Positions 9,168-17,437 of a DNA stretch of 64,000 nt are shown piece after piece. The first letter of the stretch is position 1. Every line of letters begins with the position of its first letter. The notes under the pieces were generated by a model. The model saw only the letters and a list, made by a program, of their open reading frames with translations, did not search any database and was not told the DNA's origin. Position numbers and translations under genes: made by a program. The stretch is from JABCYV01 sp035512155 (GTDB lineage: Bacteria > Acidobacteriota > Terriglobia > Terriglobales > Acidobacteriaceae): contig DATKEN010000123.1 of assembly GCA_035512155.1 (NCBI GenBank), forward strand, positions 74,042 to 138,041, written 5' to 3'.

Positions 9168-9226
9168 GGACAACGTGACACGCCAATATGGCATTTAATA
9201 GCGTTTAGTTAGACTATTGTGGAGTT

Positions 9227-10777
9227 TCACAGCGGTATGTTCCCGTGCTTCTTGGGCGGGTTCTTATCCCTTTTGGTCTCTAGCATAGCCAGCGCCTGGA
9301 TCAGCTTCTTCCGAGTTTCTCGCGGTTGGATGACGGCATCCACAAAGCCGCGGTCAGCGACCACATAGGGATTGGCAAAGCGCTCGCGGAATTCGTCGAT
9401 TTTCTTTTGCCGCACTGCTTCGCGATTTTCAGCCTTCTCCAAATCTCGTTTGTAGACAATGTCCACTGCGCCCTCGGGGCCCATGACGGCAATTTCCGCC
9501 GTCGGCCAGGCATAGTTCACATCGGTGCGAATGTGCTTGGACGCCATCACGCAATACGCCCCGCCGTAGGCCTTGCGTGTGATCACCGTGACTTTAGGGA
9601 CAGTGGCTTCGGCAAACGCAAACAGTAGCTTGGCGCCGTGCTTGATAATTCCGCCGTATTCCTGGCTGGTTCCAGGCAGAAATCCGGGCACGTCTTCAAA
9701 CGTGACCAATGGGATGTTGAAACAATCGCAAAAGCGCACGAAACGCGCGCCTTTGATCGATGCATTGATATCCAAAGTGCCGGCAAGAAATGCCGGCTGA
9801 TTGGCGACAATGCCCACGGAGCGTCCATTCAGGCGGGCGAAACCCACCACAATATTTTTCGCGTACAGCTCTTGCACCTCGAAGAAATAGCCGTCATCCA
9901 CCACCGCGTGGATCACATCTTTCATGTCGTAGGGCTGGTTCGATTGGTCGGGAACGATCTTGTCCAGGGTAGCGTCAGCCCGGTCGATTGGATCCGCGCA
10001 GGCCTTACGTGGCGGATCGTCGAGATTGTTGGAGGGAAGAAAGCTCAACAGTTCGCGCACCATGGACAAACATTCGGCATCGTCATGCGCCATAAAGTGG
10101 GCGACGCCGGAAATCTCGTTGTGAGTGTGAGCGCCGCCCAGCTGATCTTTTGTGACTTCTTCATGGGTGACGGTCTTGATCACATCGGGCCCGGTGATGA
10201 ACATGTAAGAGGTCTTGTCCACCATCACGATGAAATCGGTGATGGCAGGCGAATACACGGCGCCCCCGGCGCACGGTCCCATGATCGCCGAAATTTGTGG
10301 CACGACTCCGCTGTAAAGCGTGTTGCGCAGAAAAATGTCGGCGTATCCCGCCAGGGACATCACGCCTTCCTGAATGCGGGCGCCGCCGGAGTCGTTCAGC
10401 CCGATCATGGGCGCACCCATCTTGGCAGCGAGGTCCATAATCTTGACAATTTTTGCGGCATTGGCTTCCGACAGAGACCCGCCAAACACGGTAAAGTCCT
10501 GGGCGAAAGCGAATACCAGCCGGCCGTCGATGCGTCCGTAGCCGGTGATAAAGCCATCGCCGTAGTATTTCTGCTCGGCCATGCCGAAGTCGTTAGAGCG
10601 ATGTGTGACCAGCTTGTCGGTCTCCTCGAATGAGCCTTCATCGAGCAGAAATTCGATTCGCTCGCGAGCCGACATCTTGCCTTCATTGTGCTGCCGCTCG
10701 CGGCGTTGCTCTCCTCCGCCCTCTTCGGCGAGGTGGTCCCGCTTTTTCAGTTCGGCGAGCTTTTGTTCCAGATTCAT
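9227..10777 (-). CDS. Acyl-CoA (propionyl/acetyl-CoA) carboxylase, carboxyltransferase subunit
   Basis: 516 residues, the normal length for the PccB/MmdA family. The two crotonase-like halves are recognisable: N-terminal with GGSLSEANAAKIVKIMD and GLNDSGGARIQEGV (oxyanion hole Gly-Gly), and C-terminal with VGIVANQPAFLAGTLDI, FEDVPGFLPGTSQE and TRKAYGGAYCVM. It transfers carboxyl from carboxybiotin to propionyl-CoA or acetyl-CoA, giving methylmalonyl-CoA or malonyl-CoA. The biotin carboxylase and biotin-carrier genes are not nearby, so the acyl specificity and partner cannot be told; a decarboxylase role (MmdA) is the alternative. Confidence 0.93.
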   Translation of the reverse strand: MNLEQKLAELKKRDHLAEEGGGEQRRERQHNEGKMSARERIEFLLDEGSFEETDKLVTHRSNDFGMAEQKYYGDGFITGYGRIDGRLVFAFAQDFTVFGGSLSEANAAKIVKIMDLAAKMGAPMIGLNDSGGARIQEGVMSLAGYADIFLRNTLYSGVVPQISAIMGPCAGGAVYSPAITDFIVMVDKTSYMFITGPDVIKTVTHEEVTKDQLGGAHTHNEISGVAHFMAHDDAECLSMVRELLSFLPSNNLDDPPRKACADPIDRADATLDKIVPDQSNQPYDMKDVIHAVVDDGYFFEVQELYAKNIVVGFARLNGRSVGIVANQPAFLAGTLDINASIKGARFVRFCDCFNIPLVTFEDVPGFLPGTSQEYGGIIKHGAKLLFAFAEATVPKVTVITRKAYGGAYCVMASKHIRTDVNYAWPTAEIAVMGPEGAVDIVYKRDLEKAENREAVRQKKIDEFRERFANPYVVADRGFVDAVIQPRETRKKLIQALAMLETKRDKNPPKKHGNIPL

Positions 10778-10884
10778 CGCGGGAAGATTATAGCGGGTTG
10801 AATGAAATTGACGGGCCGGGGCCGTGATTCGGCATCAAAGACTGGGATCCGACGTCTGAGATCGGAGGGCTGACGTCCGGGTTT

Positions 10885-11466
10885 CTACTCCATGCCGGAG
10901 CCAAGCGGCTGATAGCGGTACTTCTTGCCATCCCAATACATAACCGAGATCGTCTTATCTCCGCCGGTTTCTTCCGCGTAGATCGCCATCACAGTTTTCT
11001 TTCTCAGCGCCAGCTTTTTCACTGCGATCTGCTTGAAGGGCAAATTGATGATGACGAACTTGGCCTTTGGGGTAGCGGAGCGCCATGCTTCGGGGCCGAC
11101 GCCATGAATGACGAGCAGCACCACGCCTCGGGTCAACGGATCCTCAGAAGCGAACTGCGTCGTAATCTTGGTGTCGCCGTAACCGAAAAAGGTGTTATAG
11201 GGATCGATCACCCTGAAGTTATTCTCCGCCTGGTCGATCAGCGGATTGGTGCAGCGCGCAGCAACCACCAGGTCTTCGATTCCGTCTTCGTCGAGATCCG
11301 CCTTGAGGACCGGCGGCCCCTGCAGCATCGTGCAGGTCGATCCAAACTGCTTTTGAATGAAATCATTGTCCACAGCGGCCGTGGCCGGCGCTTGCGGCGC
11401 GGCAGAGGCAATCGCTGCAAAAAGAAGCACCATCAGTACAGAAGAGACGATACGAATGGACCGCAT
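10885..11466 (-). CDS. Secreted protein of unknown function
   Basis: 193 residues. A clear signal peptide (RSIRIVSSVLMVLLFAAIASA, cleavage after ASA near residue 22) indicates export. The mature part contains DLDEDGIEDLVVAARC, resembling an FG-GAP/dockerin-like calcium-binding Asp-rich loop, and a C-terminal 'VMYWDGKKYRYQPLG' segment. The pattern suits a periplasmic protein with a small beta-sheet domain; no enzymatic motif is seen. Transcribed in the same direction as the carboxylase, 107 bases upstream of it. Confidence 0.7.
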   Translation of the reverse strand: MRSIRIVSSVLMVLLFAAIASAAPQAPATAAVDNDFIQKQFGSTCTMLQGPPVLKADLDEDGIEDLVVAARCTNPLIDQAENNFRVIDPYNTFFGYGDTKITTQFASEDPLTRGVVLLVIHGVGPEAWRSATPKAKFVIINLPFKQIAVKKLALRKKTVMAIYAEETGGDKTISVMYWDGKKYRYQPLGSGME

Positions 11467-11569
11467 GCTGCTACTTTAGACCCGTCGCCGCTCTCGCAAT
11501 AGAGAAAGAAAAGGTACATTCGCACGGAAGTCACCACCTGTAGGAGGCCCCGTGTGGAAGCCCACTGCC

Positions 11570-12538
11570 CTAGCTCTTAGAACGAAAATGCTCCCAGCCC
11601 TGCGGACGCAATTCGTAGCCCCCGCCCTTCTTATTCATCAAAAAGACGCGCTTACCACGCGTGACATGACCGATCTGCGTGATACCGACGCCAGCAAAGC
11701 GCGTCGGAATGCGCTTGCCGCTTGGCGCGGTGAACAGCAATTCGTAGTCCTCTCCCCCATGCAGGGCAAATTGCAAATCCACTTCGCGCGCGGGCTTGCC
11801 CACGGTGGCCCTTGGAATGGCTTCGGCCTGAAGTTCAGCGCCGACGCGGCTTTCTTCGCAGATGTGAGCGAGGTCAGTGGAGAGTCCATCGCTGATGTCG
11901 ATCATCGCAGAGGCGAGTCCCTTCTCCCTGAGCGTGCGGCCTAGCGCCAGCCGCGGTTCTGGAAAGAAGTGCTGGGGATACTGCACTGGCTTCAGCCTGC
12001 GCTTGGGGTGCGCCAGCATCCTTCGCACAGCGGCGGCAGAGCCACCCAAAGCACCGCTTACATAGATCCGGTCTCCGGGGCGAGCACCCGATCGTAGGAT
12101 TGCCTTCCCCCGCGGCACCGACCCCAACACTACTATGTCGGCCAAAATGCCATTGGGAGACTCGGCTGTATCCCCACCCGCCAGGCTCACGCCAAATTTT
12201 CCAGCCAGATCCAACAGGCCGCTCATGAAGCCGTCCACCCACTTTTGCGACAAGTCGAGTGGTAAGGCGAGGGAAAGGAATACCGCCAGTGGCTCGCCCC
12301 CCATGGCGGCGATGTCACTCAAGCCGCGAGTAAGACAGCGATGTCCGACTGCCTTGGCAGGATGCCACTCCCGCCGGAAGTGAATTCCCTCCAGCGTGAA
12401 GTCGGTGGTCACGAGGGCCTCATGGCCGGCGGGTACCCGGAGCACGGCTGCGTCGTCGCCGATGCCGGTTACGACGTTACTTCCCTTCGCCGCCTGACTT
12501 CGGAGGCGGACAATCAGCGCTTTTTCGGCGAGGTGCAC
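11570..12538 (-). CDS. thiL: Thiamine-monophosphate kinase
   Basis: 322 residues starting at GTG 12538. It phosphorylates thiamine monophosphate to the active cofactor thiamine pyrophosphate with ATP. AIR-synthase/PurM-fold motifs of ThiL are present in order: GIGDDAAVLR (Mg-ATP), TTDFTLEGIHFR, GGDTAESP, SGALGGSAAAV, IDISDGLSTDLAHI and GGEDYELLF near the C-terminus. No other thiamine gene is adjacent, and no TPP riboswitch was recognised upstream. The GTG is the only usual start codon near the conserved N-terminus. Confidence 0.95.
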   Translation of the reverse strand: MHLAEKALIVRLRSQAAKGSNVVTGIGDDAAVLRVPAGHEALVTTDFTLEGIHFRREWHPAKAVGHRCLTRGLSDIAAMGGEPLAVFLSLALPLDLSQKWVDGFMSGLLDLAGKFGVSLAGGDTAESPNGILADIVVLGSVPRGKAILRSGARPGDRIYVSGALGGSAAAVRRMLAHPKRRLKPVQYPQHFFPEPRLALGRTLREKGLASAMIDISDGLSTDLAHICEESRVGAELQAEAIPRATVGKPAREVDLQFALHGGEDYELLFTAPSGKRIPTRFAGVGITQIGHVTRGKRVFLMNKKGGGYELRPQGWEHFRSKS

Positions 12539-12920
12539 GGCGAGGCCAATATAGATGACAATCCATTTCGGCCAAAATGTGAGTGTGCCTCAATTCCAGA
12601 ATTGCCATCTAAAAGTAACGGGTGGTAACCCGTCCGGGTGGCTTACTCCGTTACCCACCCTTGGTAATCCAAAACGGGCTGTTCCGCCGTTGACAGGGAG
12701 GAACCTACTTTGTTACCGTGACCAAGCTGTTTCCGACACCTTTGTCGCACTTAAGTGCTGCATCCGGTATGGATTGCAGCCACTAGGGTTTCGGGTCTTC
12801 CTGGTTCCGGTAGGACACGGGCATGTAAGCGCCTTATCGCAAGAGATGGGGCATAGCCCGGATTCAGGATGGAATTGAGGGGTTCTCGTAACCGCGAGCC
12901 GCCCCCAAGGTCCGATCCTG
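12539..12920. promoter_or_regulatory. Long structured leader between thiL and the M23 peptidase gene
   Basis: 382 bases between divergent genes. It holds a perfect hairpin ACGGGT-GGTA-ACCCGT at about 12618-12633 and, later, a GACAGGGAGGAACC segment near 12696 and a GGTTCC segment near 12802 that could pair with it. Cell-wall hydrolase genes are often preceded by cyclic-di-AMP (ydaO) riboswitches, whose core contains GGAGGAACC, but the conserved 3' part (CCCGACAGCUAAC) was not found. A structured leader is likely, its class is unknown. Confidence 0.35.
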
Positions 12921-13853
12921 ATGACTAACGGAAGGACAATATTGCGAAAACGTTCTTACATTCTCTTTGTTGCCCCCGGTAACGATGGGCACTTGCGAAA
13001 GATTCACATTCCGGTTCACTACTTGTATGTATTTCTGGTAGGGACAACCATTGGAGTCTTGAGCCTGACCGGGATTGCCAGCTCCTACCTGCGGATGCTG
13101 CTGAAGGTATCGAACTACAATCAGCTCCGCACCGAACAAGAGGACTTGAAGGACCGCTACACGCGCCTGGAGCAGGTGGCTAAGGAAAGGGACATCCAGG
13201 TAGCCTCGTTAGGATCTCTGGCGAGTGAGGTTTCCTCTCTCTACGGTTTGAAGCAGGATCCCAACCTGGTGACGGCATCTTCCTCAGGCATCCAGGACGC
13301 GCAAGTCAACTCTTCGTTGAACCAGCTTTATGCTCTTAGAACTTCGGCGCTTAGCGGCGCCACGATGACCGGGATTTCGCTTGGCCTCACCCGCAACGTG
13401 ACTACGGCTGACTGGGTCAGGGCCAATTCGGCTCCGAATCTTTGGCCGGTGGAAGGTCCAGTTACCGGGTCGTTTGGCGAGCGCATTGACCCGTTTAACG
13501 GTGAAGGTGCGTTCCATAGCGGCATCGACATCGCATCGTCTTATGGCCAGCCGGTAATCGCGCCCGCCGACGGCACCGTGACTTTTGCTGATTTTCTGGG
13601 CGGCTACGGACGGGCCATTACGCTGGACCACGGCCATGGCATCACCACGCGCTACGGTCACCTGGCCAACTTCGCGGTAACCCCCGGCCAGCGAGTACAC
13701 CGCGGCGACACCATCGGATTTATCGGTCTGAGCGGCCGCAGCACCGGTCCCCATTTGCACTATGAAGTCCGGATCAACGACACCCCGGTCAATCCGCATA
13801 AATATCTGCGGCTGACGGTGGCGAACATCGGCGGATTCTCAGCGGGAAGCTAG
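12921..13853 (+). CDS. M23-family cell-wall peptidase with coiled-coil
   Basis: 310 residues. A membrane helix (about 33-55) anchors the protein, a coiled-coil (about 60-105, LRTEQEDLKDRYTRLEQVAKE) follows, and the C-terminal half is an LytM/M23 zinc endopeptidase: GAFHSGIDIAS (zinc His and Asp), then ITTRYGHL and the H-x-H pair in GPHLHYEV. M23 enzymes cut peptidoglycan cross-bridges; coiled-coil forms are usually division or envelope-remodelling factors (EnvC/NlpD-like roles). Catalytic zinc ligands appear intact. Its unusually long leader suggests regulation after transcription. Confidence 0.93.
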   Translation: MTNGRTILRKRSYILFVAPGNDGHLRKIHIPVHYLYVFLVGTTIGVLSLTGIASSYLRMLLKVSNYNQLRTEQEDLKDRYTRLEQVAKERDIQVASLGSLASEVSSLYGLKQDPNLVTASSSGIQDAQVNSSLNQLYALRTSALSGATMTGISLGLTRNVTTADWVRANSAPNLWPVEGPVTGSFGERIDPFNGEGAFHSGIDIASSYGQPVIAPADGTVTFADFLGGYGRAITLDHGHGITTRYGHLANFAVTPGQRVHRGDTIGFIGLSGRSTGPHLHYEVRINDTPVNPHKYLRLTVANIGGFSAGS

Positions 13854-13858
13854 TTCAG

Positions 13859-13990
13859 AACGGACCTCAGACCTCGGGTGTTAGACCTTAGGCCTCGGAC
13901 TCGAATTTAGAATCTTTGAGCGCGAAATAAGAGGTTCAAAGTCTGACGCCTGGGATCTAAGGCCTGATGGCCAAGGTCTGGGGTCTGACG
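13859..13990. repeat. Degenerate GACCT(C/T)AGRCC minisatellite-like repeats
   Basis: The spacer is built of imperfect copies of a 7-10 base word: cctcagacctcggg, agaccttaggcctcgg, then in the opposite sense gatctaaggcctga, ggtctggggtctgacgcc. The first and second halves are roughly complementary, so the whole could fold into a long hairpin. Similar words occur near 3510-3540, 10848-10876 and 45361-45385. Function unknown. Confidence 0.6.
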
Positions 13991-13998
13991 CCCGCTCT

Positions 13999-14415
13999 CT
14001 ACTGTCGCAATCCCATCCATCTCTCCGAAAGTACTATCGAGTTCCCCGGATTCTGGGGATCGTAGCGCACCGACGTGGGCAAGCCCAAGCGGCAAGAATG
14101 AAGATTGATCCACTGACGGAGATAGGTGACGTCCTGCGAGGCTTCGTACGAGACTCCCGCGACGTCATAGTGATAGATCAGAAATGTCGCCGGGCGCTGT
14201 CCCCCGTCCAGCATCTCCTGGACATCGATCACAGTACCATCAGTGATGCGTCCAACGCGGTCGAGCCATGCTCGCCGCTCCCGCTCCAGGTTTTCCGCGC
14301 TCTTAGGTTTACGGCGCAGCAGGAAATACGCGGCCAGCGCACAGCCAGAACCGCCCAGAATCAAAGCATAAAGACGAACTGGAATCATGTGTAGCGGGAG
14401 GAACAGCCGCAACAT
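13999..14415 (-). CDS. Membrane protein, DUF3592-like
   Basis: 138 residues. One membrane helix (about 12-32) is followed by a soluble domain (GRITDGTVIDVQEMLDGG...FLIYHYDVAGVSYEASQ...VRYDPQNPGNSIVL). The 'G.V......Y.Y.V.G..Y.......VRYDP..P..S.V' pattern is that of DUF3592. The function of the family is unknown. Start ATG 14415; the alternative M11 would cut before the helix. Confidence 0.7.
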   Translation of the reverse strand: MLRLFLPLHMIPVRLYALILGGSGCALAAYFLLRRKPKSAENLERERRAWLDRVGRITDGTVIDVQEMLDGGQRPATFLIYHYDVAGVSYEASQDVTYLRQWINLHSCRLGLPTSVRYDPQNPGNSIVLSERWMGLRQ

Positions 14416-14676
14416 GCAACTGTTGCCTGATTCAGCATAATGCCAGATGGAGAATCGGGGAAGAGCCTGCAGTGGTTACTTGAGGATCGCTTCGCAATTG
14501 GCAATTTGCACAATTGAGCGGGTTACCCTTCATTGACTTGTTGTACCTCTACACCCAACATTTCAGCCCAATAATCGAGCAGAAGCTTGCAGCACTATAT
14601 CTGGGCGGCGGCATGGGTGTTTGCTTGCGCAGCTGTAATATCTCTTCCACATTACGTGATTCTGAGGTAGGCCACC

Positions 14677-15055
14677 ATGACTCGAGAACGGGCGCTGAAG
14701 GCTGTGATTGTTGTTGGCGGGATTGCTCTTTTTGGCTGCAGTTTATCCTTTGACGATGTTTCTATGGCGATGACATGAGTCGGAATTCGCACCGATGATG
14801 CTGAGTCTCTACGCTACACTCGGGATTTTCTTGCTGCTGGCGACACGTAACCCATCCGCGAATCGAGGCTTGATCGCCTTCACCGCATGGTCGAGTTTTG
14901 CTCACGGCGCTGTTATGGCCGTGCAGGTATTCGAGAATAGGATCGGACGCGGGGAACTGATGGGCGTAGCTATGTTCGTAATCATCGGTGTGGCCCTGAT
15001 CGCGCTTGCTCCGGCAAAGCAATCAAAAGAGCGAGCATCGGCAGCCGTCGCGTAG
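14677..15055 (+). pseudogene. Broken gene for a small four-helix membrane protein (DUF6632-like)
   Basis: The ATG at 14677 has a GAGGTAGG Shine-Dalgarno and reads MTRERALKAVIVVGGI. Near 14722-14726 the frame changes: the continuation LFLAAVYPLTMFLWR lies one base out of phase, and that second frame meets a TGA at 14771-14773 before continuing through MMLSLYATLGIFLLLA...FVIIGVALIALAP to a stop at 15055. Joined together the pieces give one plausible protein of about 125 residues with four hydrophobic helices. A frameshift and an in-frame stop in the same gene point to decay. Alternatively the downstream part (14795-15055, 86 codons) might still be translated alone. Confidence 0.65.
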
Positions 15056-15320
15056 GGTCGTATTCTGCGAAAGGCCGGCCTAGGAATCTTGTCCTACCGC
15101 AGCCAAGGCCGAAGACGCGAAGCGTTGATGAGTTCTCTCTTATACCGCCTAACTGCTTAAACCAGCCTCTTACACCACCAATCCCGGTCAATGAGTGCAA
15201 TGGCGATATTACGACAGCAACTTTCTTAGGTGCCGCCAACTCCGCGCCTTTCATTGACTTGCCCCGTTTCAACGTAAGATTCGCGCCGTGGGTGTTTCGG
15301 CGGCGAGAAAAGTTCTCGCC

Positions 15321-16055
15321 TTAGCTTAACGTGACGGCCACGGCGGCCAGGGCAGCCGGTAATGACCAAGCCCAATCGCCTAGATAAGTAACGGCTGCCG
15401 CGGCTACGACGCAGCCGACGAAGAAGCCGACAAGGAGATGGAGAGCGCCGATTTGTCGCCTTCTGTTGCTCTCCATTGGCTGGGTTGGCGAACTCGAGTC
15501 CACCAGCGCCAGTACAGCGTTCGTCAAGTTGCCCGTCATGACCGCGGTTGAGGGAGCAACCGGCAGGGTCAAGCGCAAGAGAGCGAACTGACAGCCCATG
15601 GCGGCGACCGCGATCATCGCCGCGATCGTGCCCATTAGGCCATGCGGATCGGCGGACGGTTTGGTGATGACACTGAAAATCAACACGCAAGTAATCAGCA
15701 GAAACTGAATCAGGAGAAGCAGACGCATCAAGCCGCTACCACGCCGGCCCGTTGCTTTGGCAATCAGCCAAGTGGCGGCGACGGCAATGATAAAAATGGG
15801 AATAGCCAGAATCTGTGCGGGATTTACCTTATCGTGACGCACTATGAGAGCGCCGATGACCACGATGTTACCGGTTATGTGTGCGGTGAAGATGCCGAGG
15901 CTCAGGAATCCGATCAGGTCGACCATACCCGCGATTACGCTGAGCAAGGTAGGGAGCCATCGTTCCGATCGCGAGGGCGTCGCTGCGTCATGCGATGCGC
16001 CTCCACCAGCTATGGCGGTTGATTCTATCGTGGACATGGCAGATTGCCTCGTCAC
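15321..16055 (-). CDS. YoaK/DUF1275-family membrane protein
   Basis: 244 residues with about six membrane helices. Family signatures are VIAGMVDLIGFLSLG, FTAHITGNIVVIGA and later PVAPSTAVMTGNLTN. The function of DUF1275 is unknown; a transport role is often assumed. Its start abuts the stop of the upstream ThrE-type exporter gene with no gap, so the two are almost certainly cotranscribed. A start at M7 (16037) is also possible. Confidence 0.85.
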   Translation of the reverse strand: MTRQSAMSTIESTAIAGGGASHDAATPSRSERWLPTLLSVIAGMVDLIGFLSLGIFTAHITGNIVVIGALIVRHDKVNPAQILAIPIFIIAVAATWLIAKATGRRGSGLMRLLLLIQFLLITCVLIFSVITKPSADPHGLMGTIAAMIAVAAMGCQFALLRLTLPVAPSTAVMTGNLTNAVLALVDSSSPTQPMESNRRRQIGALHLLVGFFVGCVVAAAAVTYLGDWAWSLPAALAAVAVTLS

Positions 16056-17306
16056 TCAAGACTTGGTCTTGGTCACTTTTTCACTAACGTAATCAATGAT
16101 TAATTTCGGGACGATAAGCCCGAAGCTCATCGCCAAGATAATGAGAGTGGCGACGGAACCGTCAGCGAGCGTCGCGCCCATGAGCTCCCACGTCCTATAC
16201 GCGCTGTCCGTTAGCTGCACAAGTCCGCTTGCCATTCTGAAGAGGAAGACGCCGGGCATCATCGATACCACGGAAGCAAAGCCGATGGCAGCAAATGGCA
16301 TGTGCCAACGGCGCGAGACCGGTGTGAGGATCAGCCCAACGATGAGGCAAGCAACAAAGGCGCCAGCCGCGGCGCTAGCCCCGAACTTAGTGAGCGCTAC
16401 CCATCTCAGACCATGGGCGACCATGCCGACCACTACGGGCCAAGCCAGCATATCCAGCGGGGTGGAAAAGAAGACACTGTAGCAAGCAACAGCGACCCCG
16501 GCTGCGATCACGTCCTGCCACAGAGGTAGCGCGCGCGCGGGCGGGTCTACGGGTAAGGAGACGCCGAGAGGGGCAAGCCCAAGCAGCAGGCCTGTCGAGA
16601 TGGCCACAACCACGAACACGGCATAAATCAGTCGTGCAGCCCCGAGATCGATGCGGCCCCTGATCATGTCCAACATGCCATTGAGGAAATGCGGCCCCGG
16701 CACCAGCACCATGCACGGGCAGACTGCGACAAGACGCAGCGACGAACTCAGTTCATACCGAACCGCTAGCGCCCCGACCACCCCAGCGACCAACGCCGCG
16801 CCGAATGGTTGCAGAAAGATATTTGTGCTGTAACGGGCCAACGTGCGGCGCAGAACAGCACCCGCCGCCGCGCTCCCGAATATGAGCGCCGCTGCGGTCA
16901 GGTGTTGGACGCCGAAGAGTACCGCTAAAGCCACCGCGCCCGCCGCGGCCGCCAAGGCGAACAGCCAGGTCGGCGCAGGTGGCGCCTTTGCGATTCTGTC
17001 GATTGCTTCCATTGCGTTGGCCGGGGCCAAGGGTCCGTCACACACCGCCTCAAATGTTCGCATTGTCGAAGCCACGCGATCCATGTCCACGCCGGAAGGA
17101 GCGGCCTCAATTGCTGAAATGAATTTGCCTTCCGCGTCTTCGGCTTGAATTTCCAGCTCTCCCCAGCGTGGAAAGATCGCGGCGCGAAACCCCAGACAGT
17201 TGCTCAAGCGTTCAGTGGCATCCACAGTCTGCTGCGTGGATTGGCCATTGACGTACAAAACTCGAGCAACAGCGAGGACAAGATTAGAGCGCTCTTCCGG
17301 CGTCAT
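16056..17306 (-). CDS. ThrE-family threonine/serine exporter
   Basis: 416 residues. The N-terminal cytosolic part (about 1-110: LVLAVARVLYVNGQSTQQTVDATERLS...WGELEIQ) is the ThrE N-domain, followed by ten predicted membrane helices covering the exporter and ThrE-2 domains (CMVLVPGPHFLNGMLDMIRG). ThrE exports threonine and serine driven by the proton gradient; in this fused form both halves are on one chain. Substrate is inferred from the family only. Followed immediately by the DUF1275 gene. Confidence 0.85.
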   Translation of the reverse strand: MTPEERSNLVLAVARVLYVNGQSTQQTVDATERLSNCLGFRAAIFPRWGELEIQAEDAEGKFISAIEAAPSGVDMDRVASTMRTFEAVCDGPLAPANAMEAIDRIAKAPPAPTWLFALAAAAGAVALAVLFGVQHLTAAALIFGSAAAGAVLRRTLARYSTNIFLQPFGAALVAGVVGALAVRYELSSSLRLVAVCPCMVLVPGPHFLNGMLDMIRGRIDLGAARLIYAVFVVVAISTGLLLGLAPLGVSLPVDPPARALPLWQDVIAAGVAVACYSVFFSTPLDMLAWPVVVGMVAHGLRWVALTKFGASAAAGAFVACLIVGLILTPVSRRWHMPFAAIGFASVVSMMPGVFLFRMASGLVQLTDSAYRTWELMGATLADGSVATLIILAMSFGLIVPKLIIDYVSEKVTKTKS

Positions 17307-17437
17307 ATCTGCTCCTCACAAAGATTTCGAAACTGCAGGCGTCCGATCCAAAAGCCGAACGGGAAAATTGGAGCCGGCCTGAACCATTCAAGCCGGCTCC
17401 GGGCCCCGGGGGGTCGATGCTTAATGAGAGCCTCGCC

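Noticed and set aside
9638..10633. Long open frame on the plus strand opposite the carboxyltransferase gene
   Set aside because: Antisense shadow of a well-conserved gene; its product has no family pattern and is histidine/arginine-rich as expected from a high-GC reverse frame.
12539..12920. TPP riboswitch for thiL in this leader
   Set aside because: No CUGAGA or ACCUGAUCUGGAUAAUGCCAGCG-type core was found on the minus strand.
14514..14753. Plus-strand open frame of 79 codons
   Set aside because: Begins upstream of the well-placed start of the broken membrane-protein gene, runs into it in a different phase and has no pattern.
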